Positions 8,022 to 16,167 of a stretch of 64,000 nt of DNA are shown in pieces. The notes beneath the pieces were generated by a model that was not told the origin of the DNA, searched no databases, and was given only the letters and a program-made list of their open reading frames with translations. Position numbers and translations under genes: made by a program. Within the stretch, counting starts at the first letter, position 1, and each line of letters opens with the position of its first letter. Source of the DNA: Arenibacter troitsensis (GTDB taxonomy: Bacteria; Bacteroidota; Bacteroidia; Flavobacteriales; Flavobacteriaceae); contig NZ_FXAO01000003.1 of assembly GCF_900177645.1 (NCBI RefSeq), positions 372,001 to 436,000 of the forward strand, written 5' to 3'.

Positions 8022-9482
8022 ATGTCCAATATTTTTAAGAAGGAAATCGCTTTTACCAATGTCCCGTCCATTAAGGCAAAAACTTTAAGGATAAATTTGA
8101 ATCCTGATATTTACGGTACATTTTCTGAGATTGGTGCAGGACAGGAAACTTCCGCGCACTTTTTTAGGTCGGGTGGTGCTTCGGGTACCATTGCAAAGGC
8201 AATGAGTGCATACGACAAGGATTTTAGTGATGCTATTTACGGAATAGAGGAAGACGGCAGATACGTAACCCAGTCCAGGTTAAAAAAGATGTTGGCCCAT
8301 GAAATGGAAAACATGGACAATAGGATAAGCCGGGAAAAACACCCCGACAGATTGTTTTTTTCCTATGCCAATACGGTTGCTACCATTGATTTCTCCAAGA
8401 GATATAAAGGCCATGGATGGATCGGAATCCGTTATCAGTTGGATCCCAAACAAAAAGAGTTAAACGAAATTATCCTACATATTCGCTTTAAACAAAATGA
8501 AGCGAGGTTACAACAGGAAACCTTAGGCATTGTTGGGGTTAACCTTATTTACGGTGCATTTTACAAATACGATAAGCCCAGAAAATTATTAAAATACCTA
8601 TATGACCATATCGATAAGGATACGGTGGAAATTGATATGGTTAATTTTTCGGGACCAAATTTTGCGGAAGTCGACAATAGATTGATGAGTTTACAGCTTG
8701 TTAAGAACGATATGACCGATGCCGTAATGTTTGGACCCGATGGCAATAATCTATTACCGGCGACCATTCTTTATAAGAAAAATATATTGGCCCTACGCGG
8801 TAGCTTTAGACCAGTGACCAAGGTTAATATGGATATGTTTAAAAAATCCTATGAAATATTTATTAGGGAGCCCAGTGTTGAGGAAGAAAATACCGTTGTA
8901 ATTTTTGAAATTACACTTTCCAACCTTCGTGCTTCGGGAGAGATTGATGAACAGGATTTTATGGATCGTGCAGAACTATTATGTTCCTTGGGCCACACAG
9001 TTATGATTTCGAAATTTCAGGAATACTTTAAACTCGTTGAATATTTTAGCAATTATACCAAGTCCAAGATTGGCCTTACCATGGGGGTAAACAATTTGGT
9101 CGATATTTTTGATGAAAAATACTACCGTCATCTTAGTGGTGGTATCCTAGAGGCTTTTGGTAAATTATTCTTTAAAGACCTTAAGGTTTACCTATATCCA
9201 ATGCGTAACGAGGAAACGGGTCAAATAATGACCAGTAACACCATAAAAGTCCATCCTAGAATGAAGGAATTGTACAAATTCTTCAAATACAATGGCAAGG
9301 TGATGGACATTATAGATTACGATCCGGAGATATTACATGTTTTCTCCAGGGATGTACTCAAAAAAATAATCAACGGAGAAGAAGGTTGGGAATCCGTCCT
9401 TCCTGAAGGAATCGCGGAAATAATAAAAAAGAAGAAACTTTTTATCCGCAAACCCATAGAGGAACAACAGGAAAAAGTCTAA
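8022..9482 (+). CDS. Conserved cytoplasmic protein of unknown function, 486 aa
   Basis: I do not recognise a domain. The protein has no signal peptide and no membrane helix, is moderately charged, and has a smooth codon pattern like its neighbours. Features seen: FSEIGAGQETSAHFFRSGGASGTIAKAMSAYD near the N-terminus (Gly/Ser/His-rich, possibly a ligand loop), VMFGPDGNNLLPA in the middle, and KSKIGLTMGVNNLVDIFDEKYY near residue 355. The C-terminus is Lys-rich. It is monocistronic, with a promoter box before it and a long hairpin after it. Databases may give it inconsistent names; nothing here supports a receptor or a transferase. Confidence 0.7.
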   Translation: MSNIFKKEIAFTNVPSIKAKTLRINLNPDIYGTFSEIGAGQETSAHFFRSGGASGTIAKAMSAYDKDFSDAIYGIEEDGRYVTQSRLKKMLAHEMENMDNRISREKHPDRLFFSYANTVATIDFSKRYKGHGWIGIRYQLDPKQKELNEIILHIRFKQNEARLQQETLGIVGVNLIYGAFYKYDKPRKLLKYLYDHIDKDTVEIDMVNFSGPNFAEVDNRLMSLQLVKNDMTDAVMFGPDGNNLLPATILYKKNILALRGSFRPVTKVNMDMFKKSYEIFIREPSVEEENTVVIFEITLSNLRASGEIDEQDFMDRAELLCSLGHTVMISKFQEYFKLVEYFSNYTKSKIGLTMGVNNLVDIFDEKYYRHLSGGILEAFGKLFFKDLKVYLYPMRNEETGQIMTSNTIKVHPRMKELYKFFKYNGKVMDIIDYDPEILHVFSRDVLKKIINGEEGWESVLPEGIAEIIKKKKLFIRKPIEEQQEKV

Positions 9483-9494
9483 TTTATAAGAGTT

Positions 9495-9552
9495 CCAATA
9501 CAAGGGGCTGTAATAATCCAAAGATTATTACAGCCCCTTGTCCTTGTATTGG
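9495..9552. terminator. Long bidirectional hairpin terminator
   Basis: An 18-bp perfect stem (9501-9518 with 9523-9540, loop caaa) separates two convergent genes. An outer 6-bp arm (ccaata 9495-9500 with tattgg 9547-9552) extends it. There is no long T-run, so it may work by structure or as a barrier in both directions. Confidence 0.65.
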
Positions 9553-9555
9553 CAT

Positions 9556-10005
9556 TTATAGAATTTGTGCGGCGTGATCCTTGGTCTTGACCTTATCAAT
9601 TACCTTTTCTACCACTCCGTCCCCATCAATGACAAAAGTCATTCTGTGTATACCATCATATTTTTTTCCCATAAACTGTTTTGGACCCCAAACCCCGAAA
9701 ATATTAAGGATGGTATGGTCTTCATCCGCCAATAATGGAAAAGGAAATTGATACTTATTCTTAAAATTTAATTGACGTTTCTGTGAGTCGGCACTAACCC
9801 CAAGCAGCTCATAACCCTGTGCTTTTAATTCGGTATAATTATCCCTTAAATTACAGGCTTCGGCGGTACATCCGGGAGTACTTGCCTTTGGATAAAAAAA
9901 GACGATTAATTTTTTTCCCTTATAATCGGAAAGCTTAATAATATTGCCGTTTTCATCCTTGGCCGAAAATGCGGGTACCTTATCCCCTACTTTTAAAGTG
10001 TTCAT
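9556..10005 (-). CDS. bcp: Thioredoxin-dependent peroxiredoxin, Bcp type
   Basis: A 149 aa peroxiredoxin of the Bcp/PrxQ class. It reduces hydrogen and organic peroxides in the cytoplasm using thioredoxin. Peroxidatic Cys46 lies in PKASTPGCTAEAC and the resolving Cys51 five residues on, the arrangement of alpha-helix-2 atypical 2-Cys Bcp enzymes. The catalytic Thr and the later Arg (HRMTFVID) are present. Length is normal. Transcribed alone, divergent from the endonuclease III gene, ending at the shared hairpin. Confidence 0.93.
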   Translation of the reverse strand: MNTLKVGDKVPAFSAKDENGNIIKLSDYKGKKLIVFFYPKASTPGCTAEACNLRDNYTELKAQGYELLGVSADSQKRQLNFKNKYQFPFPLLADEDHTILNIFGVWGPKQFMGKKYDGIHRMTFVIDGDGVVEKVIDKVKTKDHAAQIL

Positions 10006-10093
10006 AGATATATTTTAAGTAAATTTATATTCAAGAACACGCCATTAACCAATGGGTGTTTCCATATTTATATTTTATAAAATTACGCAATAA

Positions 10094-10756
10094 ATGACGA
10101 AAGCGGAAAAAGTAAACTTTGCCATTGAAACTTTACAAACCATATATCCCACCATCCCAGTTCCTCTAGACCATAAAGACCCCTATACGCTACTTATTGC
10201 CGTTCTGTTGTCCGCCCAAAGTACGGATGTTAGGGTCAATCAGATTACACCGATACTATTTGCCAAGGCAGACAATCCATATGATATGGTAAAAATGACG
10301 GCAGATGAAATTAGGGAAATAATCAAGCCGGTTGGACTTTCACCTATGAAATCCAAAGGAATTTATGGGCTTTCCAAAATCTTGATTGAAAAATATGACG
10401 GACAAGTACCGCAAGAGATGGAACTTTTGGAACAATTGCCGGCAGTTGGTCATAAAACAGCCAGTGTGGTTGTCTCGCAAGCTTTTGGCATACCTGCTTT
10501 TCCAGTGGATACCCATATACATAGACTTATGTACCGATGGGGATTTTCCAATGGTAAAAATGTAGTACAAACCGAAAAAGATGCGAAAAGATTGTTCCCA
10601 AAAGAATTATGGAACGATCTTCATTTACAGATAATATGGTACGGAAGGGAATACTCCCCTGCAAGAGGCTGGAATTTGGAAAATGACATCATAACCCAAA
10701 CAATAGGAAGAAAAAATGTTTTGGATGCCTACTACAAAACAAAAAATCCCAAATAA
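10094..10756 (+). CDS. nth: Endonuclease III-type DNA glycosylase/AP lyase without Fe-S cluster
   Basis: A 220 aa HhH-GPD protein that removes oxidised pyrimidines and cleaves abasic sites in base excision repair. The helix-hairpin-helix LPAVGHKTAS carries the catalytic Lys121, and Asp139 lies in VDTHIHR. The canonical protein ends with a C-x6-C-x2-C-x5-C cluster; here the equivalent tail (EYSPARGWNLEND) has none, and the whole protein contains no cysteine. It is therefore a cluster-free Nth, which still has both catalytic residues. Monocistronic, with its stop codon inside the terminator loop. Confidence 0.9.
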   Translation: MTKAEKVNFAIETLQTIYPTIPVPLDHKDPYTLLIAVLLSAQSTDVRVNQITPILFAKADNPYDMVKMTADEIREIIKPVGLSPMKSKGIYGLSKILIEKYDGQVPQEMELLEQLPAVGHKTASVVVSQAFGIPAFPVDTHIHRLMYRWGFSNGKNVVQTEKDAKRLFPKELWNDLHLQIIWYGREYSPARGWNLENDIITQTIGRKNVLDAYYKTKNPK

Positions 10757-10770
10757 AAGTTGGGATTTTT
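10742..10770. terminator. Bidirectional terminator between nth and the small protein gene
   Basis: A 10-bp stem aaaaatccca / tgggattttt with a 9-base loop. It has A-run and T-run on opposite sides, so it can end transcription from both directions. The nth stop (10754-10756) lies in the loop. Confidence 0.8.
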
Positions 10771-10774
10771 TGGT

Positions 10775-10918
10775 CTAGTTTAAATTATTTTCGAATTGAA
10801 TATTACTATATTCAACTATTTGCAAAGATTTGGAATAGCCAATCAAAAACTTAATAGTTTCAGGACTCGCTTTGGCAAGTTTACACTTGTGCTGATTCTC
10901 AGAGTAAATTTTTTCCAT
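10775..10918 (-). CDS. Small 47 aa protein downstream of sigma factor, copy A
   Basis: Read on the minus strand from ATG at 10918 to TAG at 10775. The product, 47 aa, starts MEKIYSENQHKCKL and has FLIGYSKSLQIVE in the middle and ends ENNLN. It is clearly related to the 50 aa protein at 12091-12243: both share MEK, a KCKL block at residues 11-14, a FL-x2-YSKSL block and the final Leu-Asn. Each lies about 72 bases after a sigma factor gene, so it is probably cotranscribed with it. This copy lacks the CxxC pair of copy B. No known family; a regulatory link with the sigma factor is only a guess. Confidence 0.65.
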   Translation of the reverse strand: MEKIYSENQHKCKLAKASPETIKFLIGYSKSLQIVEYSNIQFENNLN

Positions 10919-10990
10919 AGGATTATAGTATTGTTATGTTTAAATAACGCCACTAAAATGGAAATATTGTCCGGTTCGTCCTATGACCTA

Positions 10991-11572
10991 TTAATTCGTT
11001 AAAACGATATTATGTTTTTCTATAATTTTTCTAAGGTTTATAAGTGCGTATCTCATTCTTCCCAAGGCCGTGTTGATGCTAACCCCAGTGTTTTCAGAGA
11101 TTTCCTTAAAGCTCATGTCCCTGTAAATACGCATCAAAAGAACTTCCTTTTGATCATCCGGTAATTCCTCAATCAATAAAGTAAGATCGGAATCTATTTG
11201 ATCCTTGATAAGTTGTTTTTCTACATTTAGTTTCTCATCGCCAATTACGGAAAAGATATTGAAATCATCATTCCCCTCAAACATTGGCATTCTTTTGTTT
11301 CTTCTAAAGTGATCAATAACCAAGTTATGGGCTATTCTCATTACCCAAGGCAAAAACTTGCCTTCCTCGCTATAATTTCCCTTTTTCAAGGTTTTAATCA
11401 CTTTAATAAAGGTATCCTGAAAAATGTCCTCTGAAACATCGCGGTCCAATACCTTGGAATAAATAAAGCTACTAATACGTTGGTTGTGCCTGTTGATCAA
11501 AACCTCTAAAGCTTTTTCATTACCGTTAATGTAATCCTTTACTAATACTGAGTCATCTATTTGCAGTTCCAT
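10991..11572 (-). CDS. RNA polymerase sigma factor, sigma-70 (ECF-like), copy A
   Basis: A 193 aa two-domain sigma factor. Region 2 is at about 24-95 (INRHNQRISSFIYSKV, DIFQDTFIKVIKTLKKG, FLPWVMRIAHNLVIDHFRR) and region 4 at about 130-185 (LPDDQKEVLLMRIYRDMSFKEISENTGVSINTALGRMRYAL), the latter with the helix-turn-helix that reads the -35 element. It directs core polymerase to a set of promoters not visible here. No anti-sigma factor gene with a membrane segment is adjacent. It is about four-fifths identical to copy B at 12315-12896, with no gaps and the same length. The 47 aa protein gene follows. Confidence 0.9.
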   Translation of the reverse strand: MELQIDDSVLVKDYINGNEKALEVLINRHNQRISSFIYSKVLDRDVSEDIFQDTFIKVIKTLKKGNYSEEGKFLPWVMRIAHNLVIDHFRRNKRMPMFEGNDDFNIFSVIGDEKLNVEKQLIKDQIDSDLTLLIEELPDDQKEVLLMRIYRDMSFKEISENTGVSINTALGRMRYALINLRKIIEKHNIVLTN

Positions 11573-12090
11573 ACAAAATATTGTTTTTGGTTAAACTAGG
11601 GGGCCTCCCCTTTCGGTTCGGACTTTTTCTATTACTTCTTCTTTATTGAAGACTTTAAATCTTCGTTATTAATTAGTAACAGGATAAAAGTATATAAATG
11701 GTGAGGTGTGCAAAAAACTATGTTGTAAAACCCCCGTTAATTGATGTCAAATGCCAATTTTCTTATTTTACACATAATAATTGGTCAAAAATGAAGTTGA
11801 ATGGACCCAAAGAAATTGATGTTAAGACTGTAAATAATTGTCAGGATTGGCAAGGATAGTATCTCCTATACATTAATAACCCCAGAAAACATTATATAGT
11901 GTATTGTAATGGATCGGCCCTAGGGACCAACGGCATAAAAATAACTGGAAGGGCATTCCTTTACAAAATGTAATATAAGGAGTGCAGCAATTAAGGCATG
12001 GCCTTTTAAACCAATTACCCATGTACTTGGGTAAACTATTACCTAAATACATGGGCAAGCAAATACTATTGATAATACCGTTGTAAGCCT
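11573..12090. other. 518-base region between the two sigma units
   Basis: It holds the promoter region of sigma copy A, but I see no clear TAnnTTTG box. Its right half has several inverted repeats, the strongest at 12018-12055, another with a 9-bp stem (11953-11961 with 11977-11985). A 76-codon minus-strand frame crosses it but starts at a TTG inside the small gene and looks like chance. Confidence 0.4.
12018..12055. repeat. 17-bp imperfect inverted repeat
   Basis: Arms 12018-12034 and 12039-12055 pair with one mismatch and one G-T pair around the loop acta. It lies 36 bases after the stop of small protein copy B on the minus strand. No T-run follows, so it is not a classical terminator; it may stabilise or process the mRNA. 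Confidence 0.55.
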
Positions 12091-12243
12091 CTAGTTTAAG
12101 CAATGCTCATCCAATTCACCCTTACAATTATCGCATTTAATGATGTAAAGTGATTTGGAATAATTCAACAAAAAATCTATTTTGGACCTACGTGTAGACA
12201 TTAGTTTACATTTGTTCTTATTGGTAACGTTGAATTTCTCCAT
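12091..12243 (-). CDS. Small 50 aa protein downstream of sigma factor, copy B
   Basis: Read on the minus strand from ATG at 12243 to TAG at 12091. The 50 aa product begins MEKFNVTNKNKCKL, has FLLNYSKSLYIIK and then CDNCKGELDEHCLN. It contains four cysteines, three of them in a C-x2-C plus C arrangement at the C-terminus that could bind metal. It is paralogous to the 47 aa protein at 10775-10918 and has the same distance (71 bases) from its sigma factor. No database family comes to mind. Confidence 0.65.
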   Translation of the reverse strand: MEKFNVTNKNKCKLMSTRRSKIDFLLNYSKSLYIIKCDNCKGELDEHCLN

Positions 12244-12314
12244 AATAATATATTGTTATCGTCAAATAACGCAAGTGTTATGAAGAAATTAACCAAAAGC
12301 GGTTATAAGGCCTA

Positions 12315-12896
12315 TTAATTCGTTAAAATAATGTTATTCTTTTCCACAATCTTTCGCAGGTTGATAAGTGCATAGCGCATTCTGCCCAGAGCCGTGTTAA
12401 TACTGACCCCTGTATTCTCTGAAATTTCTTTAAAACTCATATCCTTATATAGGCGCATTTCCAATACCTCCTTCTGATCTTTTGGTAATTCCCTGATAAG
12501 TAGGGTCAGATCCTGATCTATCTGGTCTTTAATAATCCGCCTTTCAGCATTTAACTGATCATCACTTATTATGGAGAAAATATTAAAGTCATTGCTGCCT
12601 TCAAATCTGGGCATTCGTTTATTCTTCCTAAAATAATCTATTATAAGGTTATGGGAAATACGCATTACCCAAGGTAGAAATTTTCCTTCTTCATTATAAT
12701 TGCCCTTTTTTAGGGTTCTTATCACCTTCATAAAGGTATCTTGAAAAATATCTTCTGTAACTTCCCGATCTTGTACTTTGGAATAAATAAAGCTGCTAAG
12801 TCGCTGGTTGTGTCGGTTAATTAATTTTTCCAGGGCTCTTTCGTCCCCGTTCATGTAGTCTTTTACTAATACTGAATCTTCTATTAATAGTTCCAT
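12315..12896 (-). CDS. RNA polymerase sigma factor, sigma-70 (ECF-like), copy B
   Basis: A 193 aa sigma factor with region 2 (INRHNQRLSSFIYSKV, DIFQDTFMKVIRTLKKG, FLPWVMRISHNLIIDYF) and region 4 (LPKDQKEVLEMRLYKDMSFKEISENTGVSINTALG). This copy lies divergently beside uvrA, an arrangement I recall in other Flavobacteriaceae, so B is probably the ancestral copy and A the duplicate. Differences from A fall mostly on exposed positions, while the HTH of region 4 is nearly unchanged, which suggests that both recognise the same promoters. Confidence 0.9.
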   Translation of the reverse strand: MELLIEDSVLVKDYMNGDERALEKLINRHNQRLSSFIYSKVQDREVTEDIFQDTFMKVIRTLKKGNYNEEGKFLPWVMRISHNLIIDYFRKNKRMPRFEGSNDFNIFSIISDDQLNAERRIIKDQIDQDLTLLIRELPKDQKEVLEMRLYKDMSFKEISENTGVSINTALGRMRYALINLRKIVEKNNIILTN

Positions 12897-13113
12897 ACAA
12901 ATTACTTTTTTGAGGCTAAAATGCCATACCTGTATTGTGTTACAAGTGCATTTTGAGCAAAATTTTAAAAAAGTAATTTTGTTACGTATAGGCTATTTAG
13001 GGTTTATTATGCATCAAATATAAAAAAAATAATATCCATTCAAACTACTTTCCTTCAATGAATATAATTTAGTTGTAAGACAAAGGCTACTAGCGAATAA
13101 AACTCACATATCG

Positions 13114-13121
13114 TATCTTTG
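13114..13121 (+). promoter_or_regulatory. -7 promoter box before uvrA
   Basis: TATCTTTG matches TAnnTTTG 17 bases before the uvrA ATG; no TTG at -33. The remaining part of the 242-base gap between the sigma gene and uvrA shows nothing else that I can name. Confidence 0.4.
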
Positions 13122-13138
13122 CCAACTTAAATACGAGC

Positions 13139-15922
13139 ATGACCACTATAACAGACGTTAATCCCAAGCACAATATTATAATTAAAGGGGCAAAGCTCCA
13201 TAATCTAAAGAATATCGACGTTGTAATACCACGTAATAAACTTGTGGTCATTACAGGCCTGTCCGGTTCGGGGAAATCCAGTTTGGCCTTTGACACCCTC
13301 TATGCCGAAGGACAAAGAAGGTATGTTGAAAGTCTATCCTCCTATGCCAGGCAGTTTTTAGGAAAATTGGACAAGCCCAAAGTAGATTACATTAAAGGGA
13401 TAGCTCCGGCCATTGCCATTGAACAAAAAGTTAATTCTACCAATCCCAGATCTACCGTAGGAACCACTACTGAAATCTACGACTATTTAAAATTAATGTA
13501 TGCCCGTATTGGCAAAACGTATTCCCCCATATCGGGCAATGAAGTTAAAAAGCATACCGTTTCGGATGTAGTGGAACATATCAAAACATTTGAGGAGGGA
13601 GCAAAATTACTATTACTTGCCCCAATTAAAATAAGTGAGGATAGGGACCCCATTAAATCGCTCCAATTGTTTTCCAAGCAGGGATACGCCAGAATATTGT
13701 ACAATGGGGAGGTTACTAGGATAGACGAGGATCTGAAAGATATAGGCCGGGAATTTGAACTGGTGGTAGACCGCATTATATATAAAAACGACGAAGACTT
13801 TTTCAATAGATTGGGCAATGCCATTGATACCGCTTTTTTTGAAGGAAAGGGGGAATGTATTGTTCAGGACTTGGCAACAGGTCAAAATACCCATTTTAGC
13901 AATAAGTTTGAATTGGATGGTCTTCAATTCCTGGAACCCAATGTTCATTTGTTCAGTTTTAACAACCCTTATGGGGCCTGTCCCAAATGTGAGGGTTACG
14001 GGGATGTAATAGGAATAGATGAAGACTTGGTTATTCCCAATACCTCCCTTTCGGTTTATGAAAACGCAATTTTTCCATGGCGGGGGGAAAGTATGGGCTG
14101 GTACAGGGATGAATTGGTGAACGTGGCCTACAAATTCGATTTTCCTATCCATAAACCATGGTATCAGCTATCCGACGAACAAAAGCAACTCGTTTGGGAA
14201 GGGAACAGTTATTTTACCGGTATTCACAAATTCTTTGAAGGCCTGGAAGAAAAAAGTTACAAAATACAGAATCGGGTAATGCTGTCCAGATATCGCGGCA
14301 AAACCAAATGCAGTACCTGTAAGGGAAGGCGTTTGAGGAAGGAAACCGATTATGTAAAAATTTCTGGAAAATCTATTTCCGACCTTGTGGAATTGGCTAT
14401 AGAAGAGCTTATAGGTTTCTTTAAAAATATTAAACTTAGTATTAACGATGAGAAAATTGCCAACCGATTGCTCAGGGAAATTGAAAGTAGATTAGGTTTT
14501 TTACATAACGTAGGACTTAGCTATTTAACTTTGAACAGAAAATCCAATTCCCTGTCCGGTGGGGAAAGTCAACGAATAAATTTGGCAACCTCCTTGGGAA
14601 GTAGTTTGGTGGGCTCCATGTATATTTTGGACGAACCCAGTATTGGACTTCACCCCAAGGATACCGAAAATCTTATTACCGTTCTAAAATCGTTGCGCGA
14701 CTTGGGCAATACCGTAATCGTGGTGGAACACGATGAGGACATTATGAAAGCGGCGGACGAAGTGATCGATATTGGTCCGGAAGCGGGCACACATGGCGGG
14801 GAAGTAGTGGCACATGGAACCTTGGATGAAATTCTTAAGTCCGACTCCCTTACGGCCGCTTATCTTAATGGTAGTAAGGAAATTGCCGTACCAAAATCAA
14901 GAAGGCCTTTCAAAAATTTCATAGAAATTAAAGGAGCTAGGGAAAACAACCTTAAAAATATAGATGTCACCTTTCCCTTAAACGTATTAACCGTAATTAC
15001 AGGTGTGTCGGGCAGTGGAAAAAGTACTTTGGTAAAAAAGCTACTGTACCCTATAATCCTAAAGGAACTTGGGGGCTACGGAGAGAAAGCCGGACAGTAC
15101 AGTTCCATGGAAGGCAAATTTCAATCCTTAAAGCACGTAGAATACGTTGATCAAAATCCAATTGGTCGTTCTTCCAGATCCAACCCCGTAACCTACATTA
15201 AGGCTTATGACGATATCCGTAATCTTTTTGCCAACCAAAAATTGAGCAAGTTAAGAGGGTATCAGGCCAAACATTTTTCTTTTAATGTTGACGGTGGTAG
15301 GTGCGAAAAATGCAAAGGCGAAGGTGAGATTACCGTGGAAATGCAATTCATGGCCGATGTGCATTTGGAATGCGAAACCTGCAATGGAAAAAGGTTTAAA
15401 AAGGAAGTATTGGAAGTAAAATTTGAGGACGCCAATATAGATCATGTCCTTAATATGACCATTGATGATGCCGTTGCTTTCTTTAACAAAAACAACCAAT
15501 CCAAAATCGTAACCAAACTGAAGCCACTGCAAGATGTTGGTCTAGGATATGTAACCTTGGGGCAATCCTCCTCTACCCTTTCGGGGGGTGAAGCCCAGCG
15601 TATTAAACTGGCCTCATTTTTAGTGAAGGGGAGCACCAAGGACAAGGCGCTGTTTATATTTGACGAACCTACTACAGGCCTCCATTTCCACGATATCAAA
15701 AAATTGCTCAAATCATTTGATGCCTTAATAGACAAAGGACATTCCATAATTGTAATAGAGCACAATATAGACTTGATAAAATGTGCCGATTACATCATAG
15801 ACCTTGGTCCGGACGGAGGCAATAAGGGAGGACAACTAATAGTCCAAGGAACCCCAGAAATTGTTGTAAATAACAAAACTTCCTACACAGCAAAGTACCT
15901 TAAGGAAAAACTGCCCAATTAA
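13139..15922 (+). CDS. uvrA: Excinuclease ABC subunit A
   Basis: A 927 aa UvrA (usual length about 940), the damage-sensing ATPase of nucleotide excision repair. First ABC half: Walker [16 protein letters not shown], zinc-binding CPKC...CSTCKG and signature [12 protein letters not shown]. Second half: Walker [11 protein letters not shown], the zinc finger CEKCKGEGE...CETCNGKRF and signature [12 protein letters not shown], each followed by a Walker B and His switch (VIEHNID). All key motifs are intact. It works as a dimer loading UvrB on damaged DNA. Monocistronic; divergent from the sigma factor. Confidence 0.97.
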   Translation: MTTITDVNPKHNIIIKGAKLHNLKNIDVVIPRNKLVVITGLSGSGKSSLAFDTLYAEGQRRYVESLSSYARQFLGKLDKPKVDYIKGIAPAIAIEQKVNSTNPRSTVGTTTEIYDYLKLMYARIGKTYSPISGNEVKKHTVSDVVEHIKTFEEGAKLLLLAPIKISEDRDPIKSLQLFSKQGYARILYNGEVTRIDEDLKDIGREFELVVDRIIYKNDEDFFNRLGNAIDTAFFEGKGECIVQDLATGQNTHFSNKFELDGLQFLEPNVHLFSFNNPYGACPKCEGYGDVIGIDEDLVIPNTSLSVYENAIFPWRGESMGWYRDELVNVAYKFDFPIHKPWYQLSDEQKQLVWEGNSYFTGIHKFFEGLEEKSYKIQNRVMLSRYRGKTKCSTCKGRRLRKETDYVKISGKSISDLVELAIEELIGFFKNIKLSINDEKIANRLLREIESRLGFLHNVGLSYLTLNRKSNSLSGGESQRINLATSLGSSLVGSMYILDEPSIGLHPKDTENLITVLKSLRDLGNTVIVVEHDEDIMKAADEVIDIGPEAGTHGGEVVAHGTLDEILKSDSLTAAYLNGSKEIAVPKSRRPFKNFIEIKGARENNLKNIDVTFPLNVLTVITGVSGSGKSTLVKKLLYPIILKELGGYGEKAGQYSSMEGKFQSLKHVEYVDQNPIGRSSRSNPVTYIKAYDDIRNLFANQKLSKLRGYQAKHFSFNVDGGRCEKCKGEGEITVEMQFMADVHLECETCNGKRFKKEVLEVKFEDANIDHVLNMTIDDAVAFFNKNNQSKIVTKLKPLQDVGLGYVTLGQSSSTLSGGEAQRIKLASFLVKGSTKDKALFIFDEPTTGLHFHDIKKLLKSFDALIDKGHSIIVIEHNIDLIKCADYIIDLGPDGGNKGGQLIVQGTPEIVVNNKTSYTAKYLKEKLPN

Positions 15923-15939
15923 ATGTAGCCCATGGTTTT

Positions 15940-16020
15940 CAATTTTTGACAGTTTACTTTTGACTATTGGCTTTTGGCTATTAGCTGATGCTTTTTGGTC
16001 AACAGTTTACTTTACTTAAA
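15940..16020. repeat. Short word repeats after uvrA
   Basis: The 12-mer acagtttacttt occurs at 15949-15960 and 16002-16013, flanking runs such as cttttggctatta (15971-15983). The last 13-mer recurs at 63909-63921 in the other repeat-rich gap. The gap 15923-16167 holds no gene. Confidence 0.4.
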
Positions 16021-16167
16021 AGCCAACTCCTGTACAATGCCCTACAATAAAAAAAATATAAAGTATTAATAATCAATATGTTGTATTAAAATCCATTTTT
16101 TTGGCATGCTGTTTGGTATATACAAATTGAATGTAAATAGTTGCATTCAAAATTAAAACCTTATATC

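Noticed and set aside
10796-11002. 68-codon plus-strand frame over the small sigma-linked gene
   Set aside because: It is the antisense of the 47 aa gene, which has a paralogue on the minus strand, and it runs into the end of the sigma factor gene.
11873-12103. 76-codon minus-strand frame between the sigma units
   Set aside because: It starts at a TTG inside the small protein gene, has no paralogue after copy A and crosses strong hairpins.
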